From Chloroflexota bacterium (GTDB lineage: Bacteria; Chloroflexota; Anaerolineae; Promineifilales; Promineifilaceae), in assembly GCA_013112725.1 (NCBI GenBank), contig JABFFZ010000063.1, positions 1 through 34,508 on the forward strand: DNA of 34,508 nucleotides, in the 5' to 3' direction. Below, in pieces: positions 18,371-25,038 of the stretch. Made by a program: the position numbers and the translations under genes. Position 1 is the first letter of the stretch. Each line of letters opens with the position of its first letter. Below the pieces are notes generated by a model. It searched no databases, had not been told where the DNA came from, and saw nothing but the letters and a program-made list of their open reading frames with translations.

Positions 18371-19390
18371 TTATGAGTTTTCCATCTCCGGCGTGTATTG
18401 GCCGGTGGCGGCGGCGGCTACCAGGCTGGCCCGCTGGCGAAACGCTGCCTGGGCGGCCGGAATGTTGGCGTCGCTGCCATGCCAGGTTTCCAGGGCTTCT
18501 TGCTGCAAGGCACGGCCGTAAGAGAAGGACAACGCCCAGGGCACGCCACCTAATTGGTTCATCAAACTCAAGTGCCAGGTGGCTTCGGCGCTGCTTTGGC
18601 CGCCGGAAAGGAAAGCAATGCCCGGTACGGCCGCCGGTACGTGATCCCGTAAACAACGCACCGTCTCCGCCGCCACCTGCTCCGGCGCGGCCCGCTGCGG
18701 GCACTCCTTCCCGGAAATCACCATGCTCGGTTTCAGCACCATCCCTTCCAGGTAAACACCCTGCTGGAATAACGCGGCAAAAACGGCCTGGAGGGTCACG
18801 GCCGTGACCTCATAACACCGTTCAATCGTGTGGTTGCCATCCATCAGCACTTCCGGCTCCACAATAGGTACCAGCCCCGCTTCTTGCACCAGCGCCGCAT
18901 ACCGCGCCAGGGCATGGGCATTCGCCTCAATGCCCGCTTGCGTGGGCAGCCCTTCGCCGATATTGATGACGGCCCGCCACTTGGCAAAACGCGCGCCCAA
19001 CTCCCGGTATTCGGCCAGCCGTTCACGCAGCCCGTCCAGCCCTTCGGTCACCACCTGGCCCGGATGCCCGGCCAACGGCTTTGCGCCCATGTCCACTTTG
19101 ATGCCGGGGATAATGCCGTGGGCGGCCATGTACGCTGGCATGGGCAAATGGCTGCCCGCCACCTGCTGCCGAATTGTTTCGTCGTACAAAATAGCCCCGG
19201 CGATATAGTCGGACAAATTCGGCGTGGTCAATAGCAAACTGCGGTAAACACGGCGCGTTTCAAATGTGCATTCGATGCCGTACTTCACGAAGCGCTTCAC
19301 GCAAGTACCGGTGCTTTCGTCCATGGCCAGGATGCCTTTGCCTTTGACTACCATGGCCTGGGCAGTGGTTTCTAGCAGTTCCTTGTTCAT
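18371..19390 (-). CDS. fda: Class I fructose-bisphosphate aldolase
   Basis: It catalyses aldol condensation or cleavage of fructose-1,6-bisphosphate and, in the Calvin cycle, probably sedoheptulose-1,7-bisphosphate. The start at 19390 (MNKELLETTAQAMV) gives 339 aa, normal for the family, with an AAGG-type site in front; a longer open frame overlaps rpe and lacks homology-like sequence. Signatures include GKGILAMDESTGTCVKRF, VEPEVLMDG, the Schiff-base lysine region LEGMVLKPSMVISGKE, and FLSGGQSSAEAT. It is the last gene of the rbcL-prk-rpe-aldolase series, 43 bp after rpe, so a Calvin-cycle role is likely besides glycolysis. Confidence 0.93.
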   Translation of the reverse strand: MNKELLETTAQAMVVKGKGILAMDESTGTCVKRFVKYGIECTFETRRVYRSLLLTTPNLSDYIAGAILYDETIRQQVAGSHLPMPAYMAAHGIIPGIKVDMGAKPLAGHPGQVVTEGLDGLRERLAEYRELGARFAKWRAVINIGEGLPTQAGIEANAHALARYAALVQEAGLVPIVEPEVLMDGNHTIERCYEVTAVTLQAVFAALFQQGVYLEGMVLKPSMVISGKECPQRAAPEQVAAETVRCLRDHVPAAVPGIAFLSGGQSSAEATWHLSLMNQLGGVPWALSFSYGRALQQEALETWHGSDANIPAAQAAFRQRASLVAAAATGQYTPEMENS

Positions 19391-19412
19391 CCTGTTTTTT
19401 CCTTTTGCATGC

Positions 19413-19435
19413 AGGGCAATCTGGCAAATTGCCCT
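19413..19435. repeat. REP-like hairpin between rpe and the aldolase gene
   Basis: AGGGCAAT (19413-19420) and ATTGCCCT (19428-19435) form an 8-bp stem with a 7-nt loop. It resembles the perfect palindrome between rbcL and prk (GTAGGGCGATTTT core), which suggests one intergenic repeat family. Confidence 0.5.
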
Positions 19436-20108
19436 ACACCCGTAGCACACGCCGGAAATCGGCGATGTTTTCGCTAATTGTCTTGCTGCCGCCAAAGATG
19501 GCGCTGCCGGCCACCAACACGTTGGCGCCGGCGGCGACGATTTCGGCAACGTTCTGAACCTTGACGCCGCCATCTACTTCTAAATCGGCCGTTGACCCTA
19601 TCGCGTCTAGCATCCGGCGCAGACGGCGAATCTTGTCCGTGCTGCCGGGGATGTAGCTTTGGCCGCCAAAACCGGGGTTGACCGACATGATCAGAACCAG
19701 GTCTACGTCGGGCAGAATTTCCTCTAGTGTAACCAGCGGTGTGGCCGGATTCAAGGTGACGCCGGGTTTTACGCCCAATTCGCGGATGACCTGGACGGTG
19801 CGGTGCAAATGGGGGCAGGTCTCTACATGCACCGTCAAAATATCCGCGCCCGCCTGGGCAAAATCGGCCAGATACCGATCCGGGTTTGCAATCATCAGGT
19901 GAACATCGAGTACCACGCCGGTTTGTTCGGCCAACGGCCGTAACGCCTGCACAATGAGTGGGCCAATGGTGATGTTGGGCACAAAGTGGCCGTCCATCAC
20001 ATCCAGATGAATGTATTCAGCGCCGGCAGCAATGGCTTCGCCGACCTGCTCACCCAGCCGGGAAAAATCGGCCGACAAAATAGAGGGGGCTAATTTGATC
20101 TGGTTCAT
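19434..20108 (-). CDS. rpe: Ribulose-phosphate 3-epimerase
   Basis: It interconverts xylulose-5-phosphate and ribulose-5-phosphate, feeding phosphoribulokinase. The start at 20108 gives MNQIKLAPSILSADFSRLGE, the canonical N-terminus, and 224 aa. Also visible are HLDVMDGHFVPNITIGP with metal ligands His and Asp, DVHLMIANPDRYLADF, MSVNPGFGGQSYIP, and EVDGGVKVQN with the second catalytic Asp. It sits 48 bp after prk and 43 bp before the aldolase gene in the same direction, which supports the Calvin-cycle assignment. Confidence 0.95.
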   Translation of the reverse strand: MNQIKLAPSILSADFSRLGEQVGEAIAAGAEYIHLDVMDGHFVPNITIGPLIVQALRPLAEQTGVVLDVHLMIANPDRYLADFAQAGADILTVHVETCPHLHRTVQVIRELGVKPGVTLNPATPLVTLEEILPDVDLVLIMSVNPGFGGQSYIPGSTDKIRRLRRMLDAIGSTADLEVDGGVKVQNVAEIVAAGANVLVAGSAIFGGSKTISENIADFRRVLRV

Positions 20109-20156
20109 GGGCGTATTATCCAACCATTTGCCCGTTCCTGGCAATGGGGCAGCAGT

Positions 20157-21155
20157 TCAGTTAACGGCCGTAGCCTGAACCGTTGATTGCAGGCGGCTCA
20201 GCGCCGCTACCGGCGTGGCAAAAGGCATATTGGTCAGGTCGTTGTATTTGCGCAGCACGTGGTAAGTGATTAGCAGTTGGGTCAAGGCCAACGGGTGGCT
20301 GTGTTGGTGGCGCATCCCATCCAGATAATTGCCGAATTCCGATTCCGCTTCCGGGCGCAACTCCGGCATGTGTTCCCAGATAGCGTCGGCCAGGCGGGTA
20401 GCCTCGAGGGTGGACACGTTGCCGTCAATATCCAAAAAATCCACCGGCAGCCCATTGTCCCGGTTGAGCTGCAAGCGGATACGGCCGTTCCGGCTGCCTT
20501 CCAACAAATAACTCAAATCCGGGTGGGGAATCGTTGGTCGCAAGATCAACCGGGTGTTCAGGTGCGATCCGGCCGTTTCCGGGTCACAATCCGGCGGCGG
20601 ATAGAAGTTCACCACAATGTCTGCATGTTTGCGCTGCGGCCGTATAAAGGCTTCCGACACAGGTTCGCGTCGTTTCAGCGCGGCCTGTACCTGTTCCGGT
20701 GTGTAGCCTCGTTTGCTTGTGTCTCGCCTCACTTTCCAAATGGCCCGCACATTTTCGTCCGGCGCCAGAAACACCTTCACATCAAAAAAATTGCGCAGCA
20801 CTTCTGTAGAAAAACCTAACAGCCCTTCCACAATGACAAACTGTTTCGGTTGCACATACTCCGGCCGTACCAGCGTGCCGTTGGAATGGTCATATACCGG
20901 CTTCAAGATGGGCTGCCCGTAATGCAGCCGCTCCATGTGCAGTTGCATGATGTCAATGTAATTGCAATCTGGATCTAACGCCGAAATGCCGCGCTCCGCT
21001 CGTTCCTGGCGGTCGAATTTGTGGTAATCGTCGGTACAAACGTGGGTACAGTTTTCCTCGCCCAAAATGCGCGTCAACCCTTGCGTAATGGTTGTTTTAC
21101 CGGCGGCGCTGTCGCCAACAATGCCCAGCACGATGGGGCGCTGTGATCGCTTCAT
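20157..21155 (-). CDS. prk: Phosphoribulokinase
   Basis: It phosphorylates ribulose-5-phosphate to ribulose-1,5-bisphosphate, the RuBisCO substrate, and is diagnostic of the Calvin cycle. The start at 21155 gives MKRSQRPIVLGIVGDSAAGK, with the P-loop GDSAAGKTT near residues 14-22, and 332 aa. Further family features are CTDDYHKFDRQER, DPDCNYIDIMQLH, KPVYDHSNGT, FVIVEGLLGF and the KVRRDTSKRGYT segment. It resembles the longer cyanobacterial/plant-type PRK more than the short proteobacterial type. It lies 51 bp downstream of rbcL, with a palindromic repeat in the gap. Confidence 0.95.
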   Translation of the reverse strand: MKRSQRPIVLGIVGDSAAGKTTITQGLTRILGEENCTHVCTDDYHKFDRQERAERGISALDPDCNYIDIMQLHMERLHYGQPILKPVYDHSNGTLVRPEYVQPKQFVIVEGLLGFSTEVLRNFFDVKVFLAPDENVRAIWKVRRDTSKRGYTPEQVQAALKRREPVSEAFIRPQRKHADIVVNFYPPPDCDPETAGSHLNTRLILRPTIPHPDLSYLLEGSRNGRIRLQLNRDNGLPVDFLDIDGNVSTLEATRLADAIWEHMPELRPEAESEFGNYLDGMRHQHSHPLALTQLLITYHVLRKYNDLTNMPFATPVAALSRLQSTVQATAVN

Positions 21156-21170
21156 TGTTCTCACTCCCGA

Positions 21171-21200
21171 TGTAGGGCGATTTTGCAAAATCGCCCTACA
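21171..21200. repeat. 30-bp perfect palindrome between rbcL and prk
   Basis: The left half TGTAGGGCGATTTTG (21171-21185) is exactly complementary to the right half (21186-21200). In the mRNA it would form a 14-15-bp stem between the RuBisCO and PRK cistrons. This could protect the upstream rbcL message and give it higher abundance. Confidence 0.75.
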
Positions 21201-21206
21201 ATCAGC

Positions 21207-22628
21207 CTATTTCTGCACATCAAATTTGATGTCCGCCCACAGGTTCATGGCGTCGCGTAGTTCCGGGGAATTCCGGGCGGCCTCTTCCAGCGTGGAGCCA
21301 GACGCGATGGCCTCGGTTGCCACGCGGTTGGCGCGGGCGCCGGCGCGGCTGCCTTTGGGATGGCCGTGTGTGCCGCCGCCAAAGAGGAAAAAGGCATCGT
21401 TGCCATACATGCGGTGCAGTTCGGGAATGTGGTGGACATGAATGCCACCGGAGGCTACCGGCCACACATCTTTGAGACCGGCAAAATCCTGGTCGAAGTA
21501 AAGGCCACGCTCCGGGTTGGCGGGTGTGTGCCGCTGGCGCAGCAGGTCAATGATGCCCAGGGTTTCGCTGCGGGAACCTTCCAGCTTGCCGACGACGGTG
21601 CCGGTGTGCAGGTGGTCGCCGCCGGTCAGCCGCAGCCATTTAGCCACCACGCGCATGTGGATGCCGTGATTGGCCTGGCGGGTAAAGACGGCGTGCATGG
21701 CGCGGTGGCAATGCACGATCATGTCCAGGTCGCGGGCATGGGCGAAGACATCGGCGGAGGCGGCAAAACCGGCGGTGATAAAGTCGAACATGCACATTTT
21801 CGCGCCGCGTTCGGCCAGGAAATCCATGCGGCGCAGGCTTTCGCTGGTGGAACCGGCGGTGACATTGTGCCAGTGCCCCTTAAATTCGCCGGTGGCGACC
21901 ATGGCTTCGCCTACAGCTTCTTGCGCATAGCGGAAACGGTCCTGCCAACGGCTGAAGGGCTGGCTGTTCATGTTTTCGTCGTCTTTGGTGGTGTCCAGGC
22001 CACCCACCAGACATTCATAGATGATGGTTGAATAGGCTTTGGGGGAGAGGCCGAGTTTGGGTTTGACGGTGCCGCCGAGCAACGGCCGTTCCCACTTGTT
22101 CGCCCACACCCGTTCATCGTAAATGCCCACGTGCGGACCGGGGAAGGTTTTCACCAGGGCGGTGGGGATGCGCATATCTTCCAACCGCAGCGCCGCCACC
22201 GCCTTAAAGCCAAAGACGTTGCCCACGATGGAAGACATGATATTGACGATGCTGTTTTCCTCGAATAAATCCATGGGGTAAGCGATGTAGGCGATGGCGC
22301 TGCCATCGGCGATGGCGCTGCCGTCTGAGTCATCTTCAATCGCGTACACTTTGGCCTTGTAAAAGTCAATGTCGGTCAGTTGGTTTGACCACACTTCCGT
22401 CCAGGTGCCGGTGGAAGATTCGGCGGCGACGGCGGCGGCCGCTTCCGGCATGCAGACGCCGGGTTTGGGCGTAATGCGAAAGGCGCACAGCAGGTCGGTA
22501 TCGGCCGGTACGTAATCGGGCACGTAGTAATCTACGGCATAATCACGCACACCAGCCTGGTATTTCTGGCTGAGTTCGGCCGTTGGCGGCTGGCTGATGG
22601 TTTTAGGGGCAATCATGGTTGTACTCAT
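21207..22628 (-). CDS. rbcL: RuBisCO large subunit, form I (form I'-like, no small subunit adjacent)
   Basis: Carboxylates ribulose-1,5-bisphosphate. The start at 22628 (MSTTMIAPKTISQ; GGAG upstream) gives 473 aa. All catalytic residues are present: E70 and N137; K189 in TVKPKLGLS; carbamylated K215 with D217/E218 in GGLDTTKDDEN; H308 in HCHRAMHAV; H341 and loop-6 K348 in GDHLHTGTVVGKLEG; S393 in VASGGIHV. Length and motifs are form I. No rbcS follows: prk comes next after 51 bp, and none is found elsewhere in the window. Chloroflexota form I' enzymes, e.g. from 'Ca. Promineofilum breve', are L8 octamers without small subunits, so this is probably one. A six-residue tandem duplication (DGSAIA twice, residues 102-113) lies before AYIAYPMDLFEE. 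Confidence 0.95.
   Translation of the reverse strand: MSTTMIAPKTISQPPTAELSQKYQAGVRDYAVDYYVPDYVPADTDLLCAFRITPKPGVCMPEAAAAVAAESSTGTWTEVWSNQLTDIDFYKAKVYAIEDDSDGSAIADGSAIAYIAYPMDLFEENSIVNIMSSIVGNVFGFKAVAALRLEDMRIPTALVKTFPGPHVGIYDERVWANKWERPLLGGTVKPKLGLSPKAYSTIIYECLVGGLDTTKDDENMNSQPFSRWQDRFRYAQEAVGEAMVATGEFKGHWHNVTAGSTSESLRRMDFLAERGAKMCMFDFITAGFAASADVFAHARDLDMIVHCHRAMHAVFTRQANHGIHMRVVAKWLRLTGGDHLHTGTVVGKLEGSRSETLGIIDLLRQRHTPANPERGLYFDQDFAGLKDVWPVASGGIHVHHIPELHRMYGNDAFFLFGGGTHGHPKGSRAGARANRVATEAIASGSTLEEAARNSPELRDAMNLWADIKFDVQK
22290..22322. repeat. 18-bp in-frame tandem duplication in rbcL
   Basis: GGCGATGGCGCTGCC occurs at 22290-22304 and again at 22308-22322, a period of 18 bp, adding one DGSAIA unit. 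Compared with plant RbcL numbering, the distance between the catalytic Glu (E60 equivalent) and Asn (N123 equivalent) is 67 instead of 63 residues, which fits a recent insertion here. Confidence 0.7.
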
Positions 22629-22649
22629 TTCAATCAATCTCCTTTGATA

Positions 22650-22670
22650 TGTTCGTAGTAGGCGATTCAT
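22650..22670. repeat. GTAGTAGGCGATTCATCGCC repeat copy
   Basis: This element in the rbcL leader matches, with one change, the three copies at 32707-32815. Its core GGCGA..TCGCC can form a short hairpin. It lies between the glpX remnant and the rbcL ribosome-binding site. Confidence 0.5.
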
Positions 22671-22696
22671 CGCCTTCTAACTCCAATCTCCAAACT

Positions 22697-23306
22697 CTAT
22701 CGGTATAGCACCGAACTGATTTGCATTAACTTCTCCCATCGGTGATGGGATTCAATGACGCGCCAGGTGCCGGAGCGGGAGCGGATGACGAGGGAGTGGG
22801 TGATGGCCCCGGTGGGGGTGTAGCGCATGCCGCGCAAAAAGTCGCCCTGGGTGATGCTGGTGGCGGCAAAGGTGTGGTCTTCGCCGCTGGCCAGGTCGGC
22901 CAGACCCAATTTACGGCCGACATCTATACCGGCTTCGGCCAGGCGTTGGCGTTCGTCCTCTTTCTGGGGGGCCAGGCGGCCTTGAATATCGCCGCCCAAT
23001 CCGTGCAGGGCGCAGGCGGTGATCACTCCTTCGGGCGGGGGTACCGCCGATGCCCATGACGGCGTCTATGCCGGTATCGGGCAGGGCGGCCATGAGGGCG
23101 GGGGCCACGTCGCCGTCGCTGATGAGACGTACCTGCGCCCCGGCCTGGCGCACGGCCGTGATCTTGTCAGCATTGCGCGGCCGGTTCAGAATGACAACGG
23201 TGACTTCTTCAACGCGGATGCCTTTGGCGCCGGCGATGGCCTGCAAGTTGGCAGCCACAGGTGCGTCCAGGTCTACCTGCCCGGCTGCTTCCGGGCCAAC
23301 GATGAA
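22697..23306 (-). pseudogene. glpX: Class II fructose-1,6-bisphosphatase (GlpX) remnant: 5' truncated and frameshifted
   Basis: Two frames together encode the C-terminal 60% of GlpX. The first (about 23306-23035) reads IVGPEAAGQVDLDAP, then EVTVVILNRPR, VRLISDGDVAPAL and MGIGGTP. The second (about 23030-22697) continues with EGVITACALHGLGGDIQGRL, then EDHTFAATSITQGDFLRGMR YTPTG and THSLVIRSRSG. The break is at a run of five G (plus strand 23037-23041); four G restores one frame. The N-terminal ~130 residues, with the metal-binding part, are absent, and an in-frame stop lies at 23307-23309. Intact, it would be the FBPase/SBPase of the Calvin cluster. The frameshift could be a sequencing error, but the missing 5' end cannot. 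Another phosphatase elsewhere is expected. Confidence 0.8.
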
Positions 23307-23317
23307 TTATGAATTCT
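23304..23317. repeat. Tandem heptamer at the glpX truncation point
   Basis: GAATTAT followed by GAATTCT, a reiterated 7-bp unit, lies exactly where GlpX similarity stops. It resembles the heptamer repeats in other gaps and may mark the deletion junction. Confidence 0.4.
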
Positions 23318-23376
23318 GTTTGTTCATATTTTCACAATCAGGATAACCGAAGCGGTGGAAAGGGAGAATGACCGAT

Positions 23377-23404
23377 GGGGTAGTCAGGGGGGGGGTGGGG
23401 TGGG
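23377..23404 (+). other. G-rich tract, possible G-quadruplex
   Basis: Four G-runs (GGGG 23377-23380, nine G 23387-23395, GGGG 23397-23400, GGG 23402-23404) are separated by short loops on the plus strand, in the gap between the response regulator and the glpX remnant. The pattern satisfies the usual G-quadruplex rule. Long G-runs are also error-prone in sequencing. Confidence 0.45.
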
Positions 23405-23414
23405 TGGTTTCAAA

Positions 23415-23430
23415 CTACCCGTTTGGGTAG
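23415..23430 (-). terminator. Short hairpin after the response regulator gene
   Basis: CTACCC (23415-23420) and GGGTAG (23425-23430) form a 6-bp stem with a 4-nt loop, 17 bp after the stop of the minus-strand response regulator. On that strand only a short T-run follows, so termination would be weak. Confidence 0.35.
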
Positions 23431-23446
23431 GCGGAGGAGGAAGTGG

Positions 23447-24070
23447 CTACGGCCGTTTATGCAGATACCACCGGCTGGCTTCGGTGCGGTTGCTGACGCC
23501 AAGCTGCTGGTAAATGTTTTGCAGGTGGAATTTGACGGTATTCTGGCTGATGTGCAGGCGGTGGGCGATTTGGGCGTTGCTCAGTCCCTCGGCTGCCAGC
23601 GCCAGCACTTCGTTTTCGCGCTCGGAAAGGGTGATGTCGGGCGTGGTTGGTTGGCTGCCAGACAGCCAATGGCGGGCTGCTGCCGGAAAAACCAACTGCC
23701 CGGAGGTGATTTGCCGGATGGCCTCGGCCACTCGCTCCGGCGGATCGCTCTTGAGCAGCAGGCCATCGGCGCGCGCCGCCAACGCGGCGCGCAGCGTGTC
23801 GCTGTCGCTGTAGGCAGTTAGCAGCAAAATGTAGATGGTGGGCTGGCGTTGACGGATGGTTTGTAGGCTGGCCAGGCCGTCCAGGTAGGGCATGTGAATG
23901 TCCGTTACGACCACATCGGGGTGGAAGCGCTCGACGGCGTCCAGCAGCCGTTCGCCATCGGTGGCGGTGGCGATAACGATGATGTCTGGCTCGGCTGCCA
24001 GCAAACTGCGCAGCCCTTCCAACACCAGCGCATGGTCATCGGCTAATACAACACGAATCGGTTTATTCAT
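23447..24070 (-). CDS. NarL/FixJ-family response regulator
   Basis: A 207-residue regulator with an N-terminal receiver domain: acidic pair D11-D12 in LADDH, phosphorylation site D57 in VVTDIHMP, Thr/Ser region LLLTAYSD, and Lys in LLLKSDPPE. The C-terminal LuxR-type helix-turn-helix reads LSERENEVLALAAEGLSNAQ IAHRLHISQNTVKFHLQNIY. It overlaps the histidine kinase gene by 8 bp, so they form a coupled pair. Being directly upstream of, and co-oriented with, the Calvin-cycle genes, it may control carbon fixation, but only proximity supports this. Confidence 0.93.
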   Translation of the reverse strand: MNKPIRVVLADDHALVLEGLRSLLAAEPDIIVIATATDGERLLDAVERFHPDVVVTDIHMPYLDGLASLQTIRQRQPTIYILLLTAYSDSDTLRAALAARADGLLLKSDPPERVAEAIRQITSGQLVFPAAARHWLSGSQPTTPDITLSERENEVLALAAEGLSNAQIAHRLHISQNTVKFHLQNIYQQLGVSNRTEASRWYLHKRP

Positions 24071-24776
24071 GCAGCGGTACCTTCACGATAATTTGCGTGC
24101 CGCGACCGGGAGCCGTGTGCAGTTCAAATTGACCGTTTACCAGGCCAACCCGGTCGCGCATCCCACGCAGGCCGATGTGTTCTGCCTGTTCGGTGGCTTC
24201 CGGCCCATGCAGCGGCGGCGGCGTGAACCCTTGTCCATTGTCGCTGATTTCCAGGCAGATCATCTGATCTTCCAGGGTCAGGCGGACACTCTGTTCGGTG
24301 GCGTGGGCATGGCGGTAGGCGTTGTTCAGGGCTTCCTGGCAGATGCGATAGAGGACGATTTTGACGGGAAGGGAGGCGGGCAGCCGTTCCGGGCAGCTAA
24401 TGAGTGCCACCGGGCAGCCGGTCAGGGCTTCGTGTTGTCTGACCAGGTTGTGAATGATCACGGCCGTGTCCCGTTGGGCAAAATCGGGTGCGCGAAAGGA
24501 ACCGAGAAAGTGGCGAATTTCTTGCAGCGCCTCTTCTAATAAACTTGATAACCGCTGTAAATTCTCGTCCCACTCCGCCTCAGAAATGGCCTGTCCTTGC
24601 CGCCGTTTTTGTTTGATGAGGCTGAGTTGGGTCTGGGCGACGTAGAGGCGCTGCGCCAATCCATCGTGAATATCCAGCACAATGCGCTGCAACTCTTCTT
24701 CAGTGACAGCCAGAATGCGCTGCGCGGCCAGATGTTCTTCAATAAGTGCAGTAGGGCTGATGGGTGTGCCAGACAT
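24063..24776 (-). CDS. Soluble NarL-type sensor histidine kinase (HisKA_3)
   Basis: A 237-residue kinase with phospho-acceptor H37 in LQRIVLDIHDGLAQRL (HisKA_3 dimerisation domain) and an HATPase domain with N-box EALNNAYRHAHA, G1 box EISDNGQGF and G2 region GLRGMRDRVGLVNGQ followed by GRGTQIIVKVP. It has no transmembrane segment and no recognisable sensor domain. Its first 25 residues are too short for a PAS domain, so the signal may come through a partner protein or the cytoplasm. It overlaps the response regulator by 8 bp. A CRP/FNR-like site lies about 75 bp upstream. Confidence 0.92.
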   Translation of the reverse strand: MSGTPISPTALIEEHLAAQRILAVTEEELQRIVLDIHDGLAQRLYVAQTQLSLIKQKRRQGQAISEAEWDENLQRLSSLLEEALQEIRHFLGSFRAPDFAQRDTAVIIHNLVRQHEALTGCPVALISCPERLPASLPVKIVLYRICQEALNNAYRHAHATEQSVRLTLEDQMICLEISDNGQGFTPPPLHGPEATEQAEHIGLRGMRDRVGLVNGQFELHTAPGRGTQIIVKVPLHE

Positions 24777-24849
24777 AAGTTTACCTGCTCTATTGTGGGT
24801 TATGTCGCTGTGAGAATGAAGGTTATTGGTGAAGTGTCAGCGGCCTCAT

Positions 24850-24865
24850 TGTGATTTGTTTCACG
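24850..24865. promoter_or_regulatory. CRP/FNR-type operator candidate
   Basis: TGTGA-TTTGTT-TCACG (24850-24865) matches the consensus TGTGA-N6-TCACA with one mismatch. It lies in the 262-bp region between the divergent histidine kinase gene and the zincin gene, 74 bp before the kinase start. Members of the CRP/FNR family respond to cAMP, oxygen or redox state; which one applies here is unknown. Confidence 0.4.
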
Positions 24866-24953
24866 AACTCTGTCAAGGTGAGCAGCGGAAAATACATATT
24901 TCATGTTACATATGAATAGGAGAATCATTTGGGTTTTGTTCACCTATCGCTAC

Positions 24954-24982
24954 TTGACCCCTGATCTAACCTCGTGTAGCAT
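24954..24982 (+). promoter_or_regulatory. Candidate sigma-70 promoter for the zincin gene
   Basis: TTGACC (24954-24959), a 17-nt spacer and TAGCAT (24977-24982) lie about 55 bp before the ATG at 25039. The spacing is ideal but the -10 box is imperfect. Confidence 0.35.
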
Positions 24983-25038
24983 CCAGGAGTGTAAGGCCGT
25001 TTGGCCAAAATGCCCTTCAGGACTAATCTCAATACCCT

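Noticed and set aside
19391..19573. 61-codon N-terminal extension of the aldolase
   Set aside because: It overlaps the 3' end of rpe in another frame and shows no aldolase features.
22742..23346. Plus-strand frames opposite the glpX remnant
   Set aside because: The minus strand gives recognisable GlpX in two frames; the plus-strand translations show no family features.
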